Assembly (NCBI GenBank): GCA_035686305.1
Contig: DASRZP010000118.1
Span: 1-34,151 of the forward strand
Length of the DNA stretch: 34,151 nucleotides
Source of the DNA: Thermodesulfovibrionales bacterium
Lineage (GTDB): Bacteria; Nitrospirota; Thermodesulfovibrionia; Thermodesulfovibrionales; UBA9159
Direction: 5' to 3'
Both the position numbers and the translations under genes were made by a program. The notes below the pieces were generated by a model. It made no database searches. It had not been told where the DNA came from and saw only the letters and a program-made list of their open reading frames with translations. Shown one piece after another: positions 6,968 to 15,696 of this stretch; within the stretch, counting starts at the first letter, position 1, and the number at the start of each line of letters is the position of its first letter.

Positions 6968-7657
6968 ATGAAAGGCCATATCCTCTTAGAAGGCGGTGCA
7001 GAGTTCGGCGGGCGAATGGAAGAGCCGGACAAGCGTGCCCTGGAGCTGGCGGGCGGCCTCGATGCTCAGGTCAGTATCATCCCCACCGCTGCTGTTCCCG
7101 ACCATAATCACAGACGGGCAGGTCAATCAGGAGTTCGTTGGTTTCAACGTCTGGGTGCAACACGCGTAACTTCACTGCCCCTTATCGATCGGGCATCGGC
7201 CGATCAATCTGCGCTGGCGAGTGCTTTGCGCCGGTCTCGGCTCATTTATATCCTGGGCGGCTTCCCGCGCTATCTTGCTCAAACGCTCGCCGGCACGTCC
7301 AGTTGGCGAGCCATTCTTGAGGCATACGCCACGGGAGCGGTGATCGGCGGCAGCAGCGCCGGGGCGATGATCTTATGCGGGCACTACTACGATCCCGATA
7401 CGGAGAGGATTGCTGAGGGACTGAATGTCGTTCCCCGGGCATACCTCATTCCCCATCATGATACCTTTGGGAAGGGCTGGGCACCTTCTCTGGTTCCCTC
7501 TCTTCCGGACGCCGTCTTTGTCGGCGTTGACGAACAGACCGGACTGATCGATGATGGTGCCGAAGGTGAATGGACCATTTATGGAAAGGGCCTGGTAACA
7601 ATCTACAGAGGCGGAAAGACCAGGACCCACCGCTCAGGCGAGACGCTTTCTCTCTGA
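6968..7657 (+). CDS. Peptidase S51 / cyanophycinase-like serine hydrolase
   Basis: 229 residues, cytoplasmic. The nucleophile elbow G-G-S-S-A-G-A-M (Ser near residue 129) and the preceding I-L-G-G-F-P-R-Y block are the signatures of family S51, whose members include cyanophycinase and dipeptidase E (Asp-dipeptidase). The late D-E-Q-T-G-L block is also characteristic. Cyanophycinase cuts the Asp-Arg storage polymer cyanophycin, but no cphA synthetase is seen here, so the substrate is open. It is transcribed away from the six-hairpin-like gene, with 34 bp between the starts, so the two promoters must overlap the opposing coding regions or this gap. Confidence 0.85.
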   Translation: MKGHILLEGGAEFGGRMEEPDKRALELAGGLDAQVSIIPTAAVPDHNHRRAGQSGVRWFQRLGATRVTSLPLIDRASADQSALASALRRSRLIYILGGFPRYLAQTLAGTSSWRAILEAYATGAVIGGSSAGAMILCGHYYDPDTERIAEGLNVVPRAYLIPHHDTFGKGWAPSLVPSLPDAVFVGVDEQTGLIDDGAEGEWTIYGKGLVTIYRGGKTRTHRSGETLSL

Positions 7658-7733
7658 TATACAAGATTCTGGTGTTCACAGAGGGAAAAGCCGCCTGCTG
7701 CCGTTCTTCGGTTCAGGACAGGTGAAAGTGGCT

Positions 7734-7803
7734 GGAGGTATCGCTACAAAAGGCCTTTCAGCATGCCTGCCTTCCCGGAAGATTGTGTTTTATACAACGA
7801 TAA
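7734..7803 (+). repeat. Dispersed intergenic repeat, member C (short, diverged)
   Basis: About 70 bp with the same core order as member A: GGTATCGCTACAAAAGGCC, CATGCCTGCCTTCCCG, GTTTTATACAAC. It lies between the convergent ends of the S51 peptidase and GH57 genes. Termini are not recognisable. Confidence 0.6.
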
Positions 7804-7805
7804 AG

Positions 7806-10250
7806 TTAACTCTTCGGCAGCATCGATGAAACATTAAAGAACAACAGCTCCCCCAAATATTTGAATGCCGATACCCATCTGCGGGCATCCTCATTGCCTG
7901 CCTCAGCCTCCGGGAGAACATCCCGGTACGTTGTGTTCGCAATTTTGTAATAGATGTTCTGGCTCCGCCAGTAATCGACTTCGACGGGTAGTAATCTCAA
8001 TATCTCCAGTTCCTCTTGGACCCTCTGAAGGAAAGCCGGATCCGACGGATTTGCAGACAGTGTCTCCATCATCCCCTCGAGTCTCGTTCTTGCCAAGAAC
8101 TGAATGGCCGTAGAATCCGCTGACACGTCCCATTTCCTCATGGTACTGATCATATTCTGTATTTTGTCAATATCAGGTTTCTCATCCCGCAAGATCTCCT
8201 GAATATCATCATCAACGGTGACCTCTGCGGCGACGCGAAAGGCTCTCGGAATGGGTACTCCTTCCTCCAACAGAGAGGCCATGAGGACACGATTGTTTTC
8301 GTAAATAGTCCTGTAGGTATCAACGAAACCTTCTACGGGCCTGCTGACGAGAAGGTTTAGAATCTTGCGCTGCTCATCTCTGAAGAGATCCCTTAGGGAA
8401 TAGTTGTGCATTCCGAAATGCCTGTCCATAAGCCTTATCATGTCGGCAAAATCACCTCGTTCAAAGGCCTGAACCATCTCATCCCTCATCCTTTGATAAT
8501 GATCGAATCCGATAAAGGCACGGACGCCTCCATTTATGGCCTGATTGCCGAGGTGAAGGACGCAGAAGCTGATGAGCTCGGACTCCCTCGTGATTGTTGA
8601 TTCGACAAGAACATTCCCGGTGGCAAATTTTGTCCTGCCTGACTCAAACCGTTGATAATCCCTTTTTCTCATGCGGTAACAGTAGATGTCCGTCTCATCT
8701 CCATAGTCTTCGAAAAAAGAACTCATTGCGTAGTGCATCGCAACTTTTCTCAGGTCAATCAACTCTTTCTTTGCGAATTTCACATATATCTGCCGGCCAT
8801 TGCCGTGCTCTGGCAAATTACTTTTGGCATGGGTGACCCTCGCGAGAAAGGCATTCTCAAGGGCCTCGCCAAAGAGGTCTTCTGATAACTGTATGGCCCT
8901 GCAGGCATACTGCATCACTTTGATCGTTTCGAGTCCTGAAAGCTCATCAAAAAACCATCCGCAGCTCGTGTACATCAACATCAAATGTCTGTGGATTTCA
9001 AGGAACTTAAGCAAAAAGACTATCTCGTCTCTCCCTAATTTCCTTCCTCCATGATGCTCCATAAACCGTTCAACATGCTCCCAGGACCGGTTGAGGACAA
9101 TATCAATATACTCATCCCTGGCCTGCCAGGGTTTCCTGAAGAACTTCTTTACACTGTTTTCATATCTGAAAGACAGCTGGTCTCTAAGCCAATCGAGAGA
9201 ATCGCGCAAAGGTTTCCTCCACTCCTGATCCCATTCAGGGCGTCCGCCGGAATTGCATCCGCAGTTGGTCCTCCAGCGTTCGACACCATGGATACAGCTC
9301 CAGGAACTGTTCTCAACGATTTGAACCTCGTGAGTCGGAGGAAACTTATCAAGATATTCGCCATAGTTGGTAAGCCGTGCCAACCCATTGGATTCTATGT
9401 AATTGAGGGCATAGGAGACCGCCATATCTCCAAACTTGTGATGATGCCCATACGTTTCCCCGTCAGTGGCGATGTTGAGAATCTGCGGCCACTGCCTGCG
9501 GTCGGAAAAACCCGACAGGAGACGGTCGGCAAGATCCTCTCCCCTTTCGAGTATCTTTTCAAAAGCCACCGCATGGGATATGGGTCCGTCATAAAAAAAG
9601 ACATTCAGTCTCCGTCCCGACGGAAGTTTCAGGAGATATGCCCTCGTGGGGTCGATGATACCTCCGCTGACGCTTTTCCACTTTCCTGTGCCAATCCTCC
9701 TTACCCTGAGGGCTTGATGAGGAGCAAGGATCGTAAACCTTATTCCCTGTTCCGCAAGGATCTTCAGCGTCTCCATGTCTACCGCGGTTTCGGAAAGCCA
9801 CATGCCCTCAGGGAAACGCTTGAACCGGTACTCAAAATCCCTTATGCCCCATATTACCTGCGTCCGCTTATCCCGGCTATTGGCAAGGGGCATGATCATA
9901 TGATTATAGACCTGCGCAATTGCATTGCCGTGACCAGAACGCAATTTCATGCCCTGCCGGTCTCCTTCGAGAATGGAATGATATACTTCAGGAGCGCATG
10001 TCTCCATCCAGGAAAGCACGGTAGGCCCGAAATTAAAGCTTATCCTGGCATAGTTATTCACAAGATCAATGATGCGGTTTTCGCCATCAAGGATGCGTGA
10101 CGCGGAATTGGGAGCATAGCACTCGGACGTCACCCTCTCATTCCAGTCATGGAAGGGATGGGCCGAGTCCTGGATCTCTACCGCCTCAAGCCAGGGGTTT
10201 TCTCGCGGCGGCTGGTAGAAATGGCCGTGAATGCAGATATAGCGTTCCAT
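7806..10250 (-). CDS. GH57-family glycoside hydrolase with C-terminal DUF3536 region
   Basis: 814 residues, no signal peptide. GH57 motif 1 is seen in C-I-H-G-H-F-Y-Q-P-P-R-E-N-P-W near the start. The putative nucleophile is Glu154 in G-M-W-L-S-E-T-A-V-D and the acid/base aspartate is Asp263 in A-T-D-G-E-T-Y-G-H-H. GH57 enzymes (alpha-amylase, branching enzyme, 4-alpha-glucanotransferase) act on alpha-glucans by a retaining mechanism. The C-terminal 400 residues match the DUF3536-type extension found in large, uncharacterised GH57 members. A role in glycogen or similar polymer metabolism is likely but not proven. The start follows GGGGAAGAG and lies 33 bp downstream of the quinone reductase gene, so the two may share a transcript. 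Confidence 0.88.
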   Translation of the reverse strand: MERYICIHGHFYQPPRENPWLEAVEIQDSAHPFHDWNERVTSECYAPNSASRILDGENRIIDLVNNYARISFNFGPTVLSWMETCAPEVYHSILEGDRQGMKLRSGHGNAIAQVYNHMIMPLANSRDKRTQVIWGIRDFEYRFKRFPEGMWLSETAVDMETLKILAEQGIRFTILAPHQALRVRRIGTGKWKSVSGGIIDPTRAYLLKLPSGRRLNVFFYDGPISHAVAFEKILERGEDLADRLLSGFSDRRQWPQILNIATDGETYGHHHKFGDMAVSYALNYIESNGLARLTNYGEYLDKFPPTHEVQIVENSSWSCIHGVERWRTNCGCNSGGRPEWDQEWRKPLRDSLDWLRDQLSFRYENSVKKFFRKPWQARDEYIDIVLNRSWEHVERFMEHHGGRKLGRDEIVFLLKFLEIHRHLMLMYTSCGWFFDELSGLETIKVMQYACRAIQLSEDLFGEALENAFLARVTHAKSNLPEHGNGRQIYVKFAKKELIDLRKVAMHYAMSSFFEDYGDETDIYCYRMRKRDYQRFESGRTKFATGNVLVESTITRESELISFCVLHLGNQAINGGVRAFIGFDHYQRMRDEMVQAFERGDFADMIRLMDRHFGMHNYSLRDLFRDEQRKILNLLVSRPVEGFVDTYRTIYENNRVLMASLLEEGVPIPRAFRVAAEVTVDDDIQEILRDEKPDIDKIQNMISTMRKWDVSADSTAIQFLARTRLEGMMETLSANPSDPAFLQRVQEELEILRLLPVEVDYWRSQNIYYKIANTTYRDVLPEAEAGNEDARRWVSAFKYLGELLFFNVSSMLPKS

Positions 10251-10283
10251 AAAGAGCTCTTCCCCTTGTAATTCTCGCCCGGC

Positions 10284-10868
10284 CTATAATAGGGTATCTC
10301 TTACCAGCAATCTGAGTTCTTCAAGCATCTGTTTCCTGTCTTCTTCAGAAACATAGGGGACGGACGAAAAATATTTATGCCCGATGACTTCCATACCGCT
10401 AAAGCGAAATATCGCCGTATCCATTGACATATTCATCATCTCGAAAGCTCCCATCCTGTCATAATCTTCTCTGGACGCACCTGTCGTGCTTACTATGAAC
10501 GCCTTCTTGCCTTTGAGTAATCCTATAACTCCATCGGTCGTTATGTCATAGGCAAATTTCAAGGAAAAGACCCTGTCAATATAGCCCTTTAACATTGCCG
10601 GCATTGATGACCACCAAATCGGAAATACAAACAAAAGGGTATCTGCCGAGCGGATATGGTCCTGTTCCCTCTTAATATCCTGGGGCACAGCACCGTTTTG
10701 AATGGCCGTCAGATCGTCCCGTGAAAGGATGGGGTTGAACTTCATGCCATAGAGGTCTCTTACTTCAAAATCCCTCTTGCCCTTCCCTAATTCATCCGAG
10801 ATCGTTTCCATGATCGCATGGTTGAAACTGGCAGTATCGGGATGTGCGTAAATGATCAAATATTTCAT
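10284..10868 (-). CDS. Flavodoxin-2 family NAD(P)H quinone oxidoreductase
   Basis: 194 residues. Y-A-H-P-D-T-A-S-F-N-H-A near the N-terminus and F-P-I-W-W-S-S-M-P-A-M-L-K-G-Y-I-D-R-V-F in the middle are signatures of the DT-diaphorase/MdaB/KefF-type family. These are FAD/FMN enzymes that reduce quinones by two electrons in the cytoplasm. The start chosen is the ATG at 10868, which sits eight bases after GGAG. An earlier in-frame ATG at 10874 is only two bases from that site and is unlikely to be used. Followed 33 bp later by the GH57 gene. Confidence 0.87.
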   Translation of the reverse strand: MKYLIIYAHPDTASFNHAIMETISDELGKGKRDFEVRDLYGMKFNPILSRDDLTAIQNGAVPQDIKREQDHIRSADTLLFVFPIWWSSMPAMLKGYIDRVFSLKFAYDITTDGVIGLLKGKKAFIVSTTGASREDYDRMGAFEMMNMSMDTAIFRFSGMEVIGHKYFSSVPYVSEEDRKQMLEELRLLVRDTLL

Positions 10869-11104
10869 CTCCATGTCTCCTTTCTCGTATGCTGAAACCC
10901 TGCCTTTATTCTCTTCAGGATAACAAAAAAGGCCTCTTCGTGCCAGGTCCTCACAGGGTCTCTCATTCCGGTTTGAATCTCCTCAGGGCTTTCTACTCGG
11001 CAAGGGAAAAAAACGGGGCTTGAAGATGTCCGTTTTCACACTTGCGGCATACCTTTGCATTTTATGCCCTTTTGGACATTTTTGGTTACACTTTGGCTAC
11101 AGCC

Positions 11105-11144
11105 TTGATTTTTATATACTCATGAGTATAATACTCTAAAGTAT
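11105..11144 (+). promoter_or_regulatory. Promoter with overlapping palindromic operators
   Basis: -35 TTGATT (11105-11110), 16-bp spacer and a perfect -10 TATAAT (11127-11132). Four alternating half-sites cover the -10: ATACTC (11116), GAGTAT (11124), ATACTC (11131) and AAGTAT (11139). They make a perfect 14-bp palindrome ATACTCATGAGTAT and a near-perfect second one starting 15 bp later, with a third palindrome (GAGTATAATACTC) centred on the -10 itself. This is the layout of a self-repressing operator. Confidence 0.7.
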
Positions 11145-11160
11145 ATCTTTTGAGGATGAG

Positions 11161-12540
11161 ATGGAATTCATAAACAGAAAAAAAGAGCTGACCTTTCTCG
11201 AAGAGAAATGGCGGCACCCAAAGGCGCAGCTCATAGTCCTATGGGGAAAGCGCCGTGTCGGAAAGACTGAGCTCGTAAAGCAGTTCGTAAAGGACAAGCC
11301 TCACGTTTACTTCCTTTCCGAAAGTGTCAACGAGGTCGAGCAACTGAGAAGATTCTCAAACTCAATCGGCAGTCATTTCAACGAGTCCCTGCTTCAAACG
11401 AGGGGATTTGCAGACTGGGAGGAAGGTTTTCGCTACATCAGGGACGAGAAACAGAGGTTTGTCTTCGCTATCGATGAATTCCCGTACCTTATAGAATCGA
11501 ACCGGGCAATCCCCTCCATCTTCCAGAAGGGATGGGATGAATACCTCTCCAAAAGCAATGTTTTTCTTATCCTTCTCGGCTCAAGCATATCCATGATGGA
11601 GACCGAGGTCCTCGGTTACAGAGCACCGCTTTACGGCAGAAGGACAGGCCAGTGGAGGGTTGACCCTATAACGTTCGAACAGGCAGGCAGATTCAGGAAA
11701 GGGAAGCCCTTTGAAGACAGGCTTATGCATTATGCCGTTGCCGGCGGAATTCCGGCCTACTGGCTTCAGTTTTCAAAGGAAAAAGATATCTTTAAGAATC
11801 TTAAGGACCATGTACTCAAAAAGGGCGAGATGCTTTATGAAGAGGTGGAGCTTATCCTCAAGGAGGAACTCAGGGAGCCGCGTTATTATTTTGCCCTCCT
11901 TCAGGCCATTTCGCAGGGGAAAAGGAAGCTCTCGGAGATTGTGAACGCGACCGGTATAACACAGCCTATGGCGAATAAATACCTTGGGGTCCTTTCCGAT
12001 CTCAAGATTGTGGAAAGAGAGCTTCCTGTCACGGAAGAAAAGCCGCTTAAAAGCAAAAAGGGTCTGTACCGGATCTCTGATGAATTCTTTCAGTTCTGGT
12101 TCCGCTTTGTCTTTCCAAGACGCGGCGAGCTTGAGATGGAGAGAATTGATGAAGTCCTTTCGGATATCAGAAAGGCGATGCCGCAGCATCTTTCCTCCGT
12201 CTATGAAAAGGTGGCAGTTGAGCTCCTCTGGAAGAATATGGATGTGTTCTTCCCCTTTACGGCAGTGGGCAGGTGGTGGGAGAGGAATGAAGAGATAGAT
12301 GCGGTCAGCGTCAATCCTGATCTGAACTCAATCCTTTTCTCCGAGGTAAAGTGGAGTGAAAGACATGTGGGGCTCGACGTCTACGAGGCGCTCAAAGAAA
12401 AGGCCAAACTTGTAGAATGGCGAAAGAAGGATAGGAAAGAATATTTCTGCCTCTTTAGCAGGACAGGCTTTACGGAGGCGATGGTTAAGACCGCTTCCAA
12501 GGAAAATGTCAGCCTGTTCAAAGGCGAAGTAGTTTTATAA
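11161..12540 (+). CDS. AAA+ ATPase of the archaeal-type ATPase / DUF234 family
   Basis: 459 residues. Walker A is G-K-R-R-V-G-K-T-E (residues 29-37), Walker B is F-A-I-D-E-F-P-Y-L (about 103-111), and sensor-like L-L-G-S-S follows. A winged-helix segment near 265-300 (I-V-N-A-T-G-I-T-Q-P-M-A-N-K-Y-L) suits DNA binding. The C-terminal third matches the DUF234 nuclease-like region (E-I-D-A-V, then S-E-V-K-W, resembling the E...D...E-x-K core of PD-(D/E)XK folds). The family is common in archaea and in bacterial accessory regions, and its biological role is unsettled. The gene follows a palindrome-covered promoter, consistent with autoregulation through the winged helix, and is followed by a toxin-antitoxin pair. 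Confidence 0.87.
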   Translation: MEFINRKKELTFLEEKWRHPKAQLIVLWGKRRVGKTELVKQFVKDKPHVYFLSESVNEVEQLRRFSNSIGSHFNESLLQTRGFADWEEGFRYIRDEKQRFVFAIDEFPYLIESNRAIPSIFQKGWDEYLSKSNVFLILLGSSISMMETEVLGYRAPLYGRRTGQWRVDPITFEQAGRFRKGKPFEDRLMHYAVAGGIPAYWLQFSKEKDIFKNLKDHVLKKGEMLYEEVELILKEELREPRYYFALLQAISQGKRKLSEIVNATGITQPMANKYLGVLSDLKIVERELPVTEEKPLKSKKGLYRISDEFFQFWFRFVFPRRGELEMERIDEVLSDIRKAMPQHLSSVYEKVAVELLWKNMDVFFPFTAVGRWWERNEEIDAVSVNPDLNSILFSEVKWSERHVGLDVYEALKEKAKLVEWRKKDRKEYFCLFSRTGFTEAMVKTASKENVSLFKGEVVL

Positions 12541-12584
12541 AACGGATAGCATCGCAGCCCATCGGTAAGCCGTCCCTGGTCCCA

Positions 12585-12614
12585 TTGACAACGATAATAT
12601 GAAACAAGTAGACT
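12585..12614 (+). promoter_or_regulatory. Putative promoter of the RHH/RelE toxin-antitoxin pair
   Basis: A perfect -35 TTGACA (12585-12590) is followed after 18 bp by TAGACT (12609-12614), a 4/6 match to the -10. The antitoxin start is 19 bp downstream with AGAAGG in between. No clear operator palindrome was seen. Confidence 0.45.
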
Positions 12615-12632
12615 AATTTCAGAAGGTTGAAT

Positions 12633-12875
12633 ATGTCTACAACAACGGTAAGAATTCCCGAGGACAAACGGGACACACTCAAGATCATCGCCAGTGTCGA
12701 GAAAAGGGATATTAAGGAGATACTTTCCGAACTCATCGACGACTATATCGAGAGACACGAAGAAACCCTCGAAATCCTCTCTAAGCCGGGCTGGGTTGAT
12801 GCAATCAATCAGGGGATCGAGGCAGCGGAGAGAGGCGAAACCGTAAGGTGGCGAAAAAAGAAGTCTGGGAGATAG
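12633..12875 (+). CDS. Ribbon-helix-helix antitoxin
   Basis: 80 residues. The first 12 (S-T-T-T-V-R-I-P-E-D-K) form the beta ribbon of MetJ/Arc-type proteins, followed by two helices (D-T-L-K-I-I-A-S-V-E-K, then I-K-E-I-L-S-E-L-I-D-D-Y-I-E-R-H). The charged C-terminal part (W-V-D-A-I-N-Q-G-I-E-A-A) is the usual toxin-binding tail. The ATG at 12633 is chosen because AGAAGG lies six bases upstream. A TTG two codons earlier would overlap that site. It overlaps the toxin gene by 28 bases, so the two are translated together. Confidence 0.85.
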   Translation: MSTTTVRIPEDKRDTLKIIASVEKRDIKEILSELIDDYIERHEETLEILSKPGWVDAINQGIEAAERGETVRWRKKKSGR

Positions 12876-13138
12876 ACCTTACAAGACCCGCAGAAAAGGT
12901 CTATGACAAGGCTTCCACTGCCGTCAGACAAAGGCTTGATGACTGCTTCGAGAACCTTGAGGAGAATCCTTTATACGGCAATAGCATAAAAGCCCTGACA
13001 GGCAAGCTTAAAGGGCTCTATCGTTACAGAATTGGCGATTGGCGGGTCATCTACAGATTGAAGAGAGAACAGCATGTTGTCGAGATAATAGCAATACTTC
13101 CACGGGGTGATGCTTATAAGCGACTCAGCAGACAATAA
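12848..13138 (+). CDS. RelE/ParE-family toxin
   Basis: 96 residues with GTG start. The family core is clear: N-P-L-Y-G-N-S-I-K-A-L-T-G-K-L-K-G-L-Y-R, then R-I-G-D-W-R-V-I-Y-R-L, then V-E-I-I-A-I-L-P-R-G-D-A-Y. RelE-type members cut mRNA in the ribosome and ParE-type members poison gyrase; the terminal R-G-D-A-Y leans towards RelE. Both partners are complete, so this pair is likely functional. Confidence 0.87.
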   Translation: MAKKEVWEIDLTRPAEKVYDKASTAVRQRLDDCFENLEENPLYGNSIKALTGKLKGLYRYRIGDWRVIYRLKREQHVVEIIAILPRGDAYKRLSRQ

Positions 13139-13196
13139 GAGTATTGCGATAAAAATGCTGTTTTTCAGACTCCTCAGAACCGGGTTTAATAATATC

Positions 13197-13322
13197 ATCA
13201 GATGTAATCATGAACATCTGATCCGTGAGGCGATGCCCAACGGATAATTCAGATGGAGGTATTTAGAAAAAACTTCAAAATCTGAGTATCTCGCCGCTGC
13301 AAAGCAGCTATAGAGCAGATTT
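13197..13322. other. Two strong inverted repeats between the toxin gene and tRNA
   Basis: The first is ATCAGATGT (13197-13205) with ACATCTGAT (13214-13222), a perfect 9-bp stem with an 8-base loop. The second is nested: AAATCTG (13278-13284) with CAGATTT (13316-13322) enclosing GCTGC-AAA-GCAGC (13296-13308). Neither is followed by a good T tract on the plus strand. They may end or protect the toxin transcript, or be small structured repeats. The rest of 13139-13349 holds no gene. Confidence 0.45.
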
Positions 13323-13349
13323 GAAAGGGTATCCCGCTATAGAATGGCT

Positions 13350-13389
13350 TGCAATAAAAGAAAAAGGGCTTGCATCTCTGCAAACCCTT
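13350..13389 (-). terminator. Intrinsic terminator of the initiator tRNA
   Basis: On the minus strand, AAGGGTTTGCA-GAGA-TGCAAGCCCTT makes an 11-bp stem with one G-U pair, followed by TTTTTCTTTTATTG. It lies 8 bases after the tRNA CCA end. Confidence 0.9.
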
Positions 13390-13397
13390 GTCCCTAT

Positions 13398-13474
<77 letters not shown>

Positions 13475-13482
13475 AATATTTA

Positions 13483-13512
13483 AGACTAACTCATTACCCT
13501 TCACGTTGTCAA
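13483..13512 (-). promoter_or_regulatory. Putative promoter of the initiator tRNA
   Basis: A perfect -35 TTGACA (13507-13512, minus strand) is followed after 18 bp by TAGTCT (13483-13488), a weak -10, ending 8 bases before the tRNA. The position is right; the -10 match is poor. Confidence 0.45.
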
Positions 13513-13609
13513 TCTCTCGACCCTCCATGCCGGCCAAACTTGCTGAAACGATGTGTTTTAGTGCAAAATAGACGGATTCTGTAGATTTCTTATTCATGAA
13601 AGGAGTTCC

Positions 13610-14593
13610 ATGCCTGTACGGGTTGCCGTTGTCGGTGCTGGATATCTCGGACAACACCATGCAAGGGTCTATTCGGAAATCAGGGAAGCCGAGTTGGTCG
13701 GTGTGGTCGACATTGACCTCGAAAGGGCAAGAGAAGTTGCGGCGAGATATGGTTCAAGGGCCTTTAGCAGCTATAAGGAAGTCCTTGACTCTTCAGACGC
13801 GCTGAGCATTGTTGTACCGACGACATCCCATTACGAAGTAGCGCTGGACTGTATCAGGGCTGGCAAGGACGTCCTTGTGGAAAAACCGATGACAGTCACC
13901 TTAGAGCAGGCCGACGCGTTGATCAGGGAAGCAAAAAGGACCGGCCACATCCTCCAGGTAGGCCACCTTGAACGATACAATCCTGGTGTCATCGCCCTCT
14001 CGACGATGATCGTGAAACCACGCTTTATTGAAGCCTTGCGGGTCTCCCCCTTCCTCAGCAGGGCAGCCGATGTGGACGTCACTCTCGACCTCATGATACA
14101 CGACATCGACGTCATCCTTAGCCTCGTTCCCTCACCGATAAAGACACTCCATGCCACGGGCTTCTCCTTCATAACCGAAAAGATTGATGATGCGCGGGCA
14201 TGGATCGAGTTCGAAAACGGTACGGTAGCGATCCTTACGTCGAGTCGGATGGCCCGGGACAAGGAGAGGAAACTGAAGGTCTTCCAAGAGGATTCCTACC
14301 TTGAATTGGATTACCAGAAGACGGAGATCCGGCGGTATTACCACCCCTCCTGCGGAAGGGCCCATACCGTCACTCCCGATCCGTCCCTTTGCGGTCTAAA
14401 ACTTGAGGTCCGCAGTGAATCCGTCCCGGGATGCAGTGTGGACACCATCAAGCCTGAGTACATGGAGCCTCTCAAGAAAGAACTGACGGACTTTATCCAT
14501 TGCATTGTGAACGGAGAAAGGCCGAAGGTCTCGGGGACTGAAGGCAGGGATGCATTGAACGTGGCACTCGAAATAAATTCGTTGATGAGGTGA
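13610..14593 (+). CDS. gnnA: Gfo/Idh/MocA oxidoreductase, probable UDP-GlcNAc 3-dehydrogenase (GnnA-like)
   Basis: 327 residues. N-terminal Rossmann motif V-V-G-A-G-Y-L-G-Q-H-H and the family signature V-L-V-E-K-P-M-T are present. The catalytic region includes H-D-I-D-V-I. Gfo/Idh enzymes oxidise sugar hydroxyls with NAD+. The gene is joined by a 3-base overlap (or close spacing) to a DegT aminotransferase and then lpxB-msbA-waaA. In Acidithiobacillus ferrooxidans GnnA and GnnB, encoded among the lpx genes, turn UDP-GlcNAc into UDP-GlcNAc3N for amide-rich lipid A. The same pairing and setting here support that role, but the family also includes many other sugar dehydrogenases. The start follows AAAGGAG. 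Confidence 0.78.
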   Translation: MPVRVAVVGAGYLGQHHARVYSEIREAELVGVVDIDLERAREVAARYGSRAFSSYKEVLDSSDALSIVVPTTSHYEVALDCIRAGKDVLVEKPMTVTLEQADALIREAKRTGHILQVGHLERYNPGVIALSTMIVKPRFIEALRVSPFLSRAADVDVTLDLMIHDIDVILSLVPSPIKTLHATGFSFITEKIDDARAWIEFENGTVAILTSSRMARDKERKLKVFQEDSYLELDYQKTEIRRYYHPSCGRAHTVTPDPSLCGLKLEVRSESVPGCSVDTIKPEYMEPLKKELTDFIHCIVNGERPKVSGTEGRDALNVALEINSLMR

Positions 14594-14601
14594 TCGGTCA
14601 G

Positions 14602-15696
14602 ATGATACCCATGGTGGACTTAAGCAGGCAGTTTGCGGAGATCAGAGAAGAGGTATTCGAGATGATGAGCGGGATTCTCGAGAGTTCCCAGTATATTCTC
14701 GGCCCGAGAGTACAGGAATTCGAGAAAAAGGTGGCTCATTATGTCGGGGCGGCCGATGCCCTGGGCGTCGCTTCAGGGACGGATGCCCTTCATCTCTCTG
14801 TCAAGGCCCTGGATATCGGTGAAGGAGATGAAGTCATCACCACCCCCTTTACGTTCTTCGCCACTGCCGAGGCGATCATCTACACCGGTGCGCGACCGGT
14901 GTTCGTCGATATCGATATCGAGACCTTCGCCATAGATTGCAGCAAGATAGAAGAGAAGATAACGCCCCGGACAAAGGCAATCCTTCCGGTCCATCTTTTC
15001 GGCCATTCTGCGGACATGGAAGGCATTATGGGAATCGCGGGGAAGTATAACCTCTCTGTCATCGAGGACTGCGCCCAGGCCTTCGGCGCTGAAGCACGGG
15101 GGAAGAAGGTCGGGAGCCTCGGGGATGCGGGATGTTTTAGCTTCTATCCGAGCAAGAATCTCGGCGCCTGTGGTGACGGAGGCATGATTACCCTGAAGGG
15201 CACGAAGCTCTCCGATATTCTCAGGAGCCTGAGGAATCACGGCTCCAAAGGTTCATACATCCATGATTCAGTCGGTTTCAACAGCAGACTCGATGAGATG
15301 CAGGCAGGCATTCTCCTGGTAAAATTGAAGAAGATAGACGAATACAACAGGGCGAGGAGGCGTAACGCCTCGCTCTACCGCGATCTGCTCTGCGATGCCG
15401 TCCGTTGTCCCGTAGAAAAGGACGGCTTCTATCATGTCTATAATCAGTATACGATCCTCTCGGCAAGGCGTGATGAGATCCGGAAGAGACTGCAGGAGCA
15501 TTCGGTATCCTCGGTCGTTTATTACCCGAAACCTCTTCACCTTCAGAAGGCCCTCAGTTTCCTCGGCCACAGGGAGGGGGATTTTCCGCGTGCCGAACAG
15601 GCATCGCGTGAGGTCTTGTCCCTGCCCATGTATCCTGAGCTTGAGGGGTCCGCCATAACGGAGATCGCCGAGATCATACGAGGGACCTTCCGGTGA
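14602..15696 (+). CDS. gnnB: DegT/DnrJ/EryC1 aminotransferase, probable GnnB
   Basis: 364 residues from the ATG at 14602 (M-I-P-M-V-D-L-S-R-Q-F, the standard family opening); a GTG at 14590 overlapping the gnnA stop is the alternative. PLP-enzyme signatures are visible: G-S-L-G-D-A-G-C-F-S-F-Y-P-S-K-N-L-G with the Schiff-base lysine, E-D-C-A-Q-A-F-G-A and G-T-D-A-L-H-L. It would transfer an amino group to the 3-keto sugar made by the upstream dehydrogenase. Members of this family make many amino sugars, so the lipid A assignment rests on the operon. Confidence 0.78.
   Translation: MIPMVDLSRQFAEIREEVFEMMSGILESSQYILGPRVQEFEKKVAHYVGAADALGVASGTDALHLSVKALDIGEGDEVITTPFTFFATAEAIIYTGARPVFVDIDIETFAIDCSKIEEKITPRTKAILPVHLFGHSADMEGIMGIAGKYNLSVIEDCAQAFGAEARGKKVGSLGDAGCFSFYPSKNLGACGDGGMITLKGTKLSDILRSLRNHGSKGSYIHDSVGFNSRLDEMQAGILLVKLKKIDEYNRARRRNASLYRDLLCDAVRCPVEKDGFYHVYNQYTILSARRDEIRKRLQEHSVSSVVYYPKPLHLQKALSFLGHREGDFPRAEQASREVLSLPMYPELEGSAITEIAEIIRGTFR

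Noticed and set aside
9051-10100. Long plus-strand ORF of 349 codons
   Set aside because: It lies fully antisense to the GH57 gene, whose active-site motifs are intact; the product has no recognisable domain and its proline/arginine-rich composition is typical of a reverse-strand shadow.
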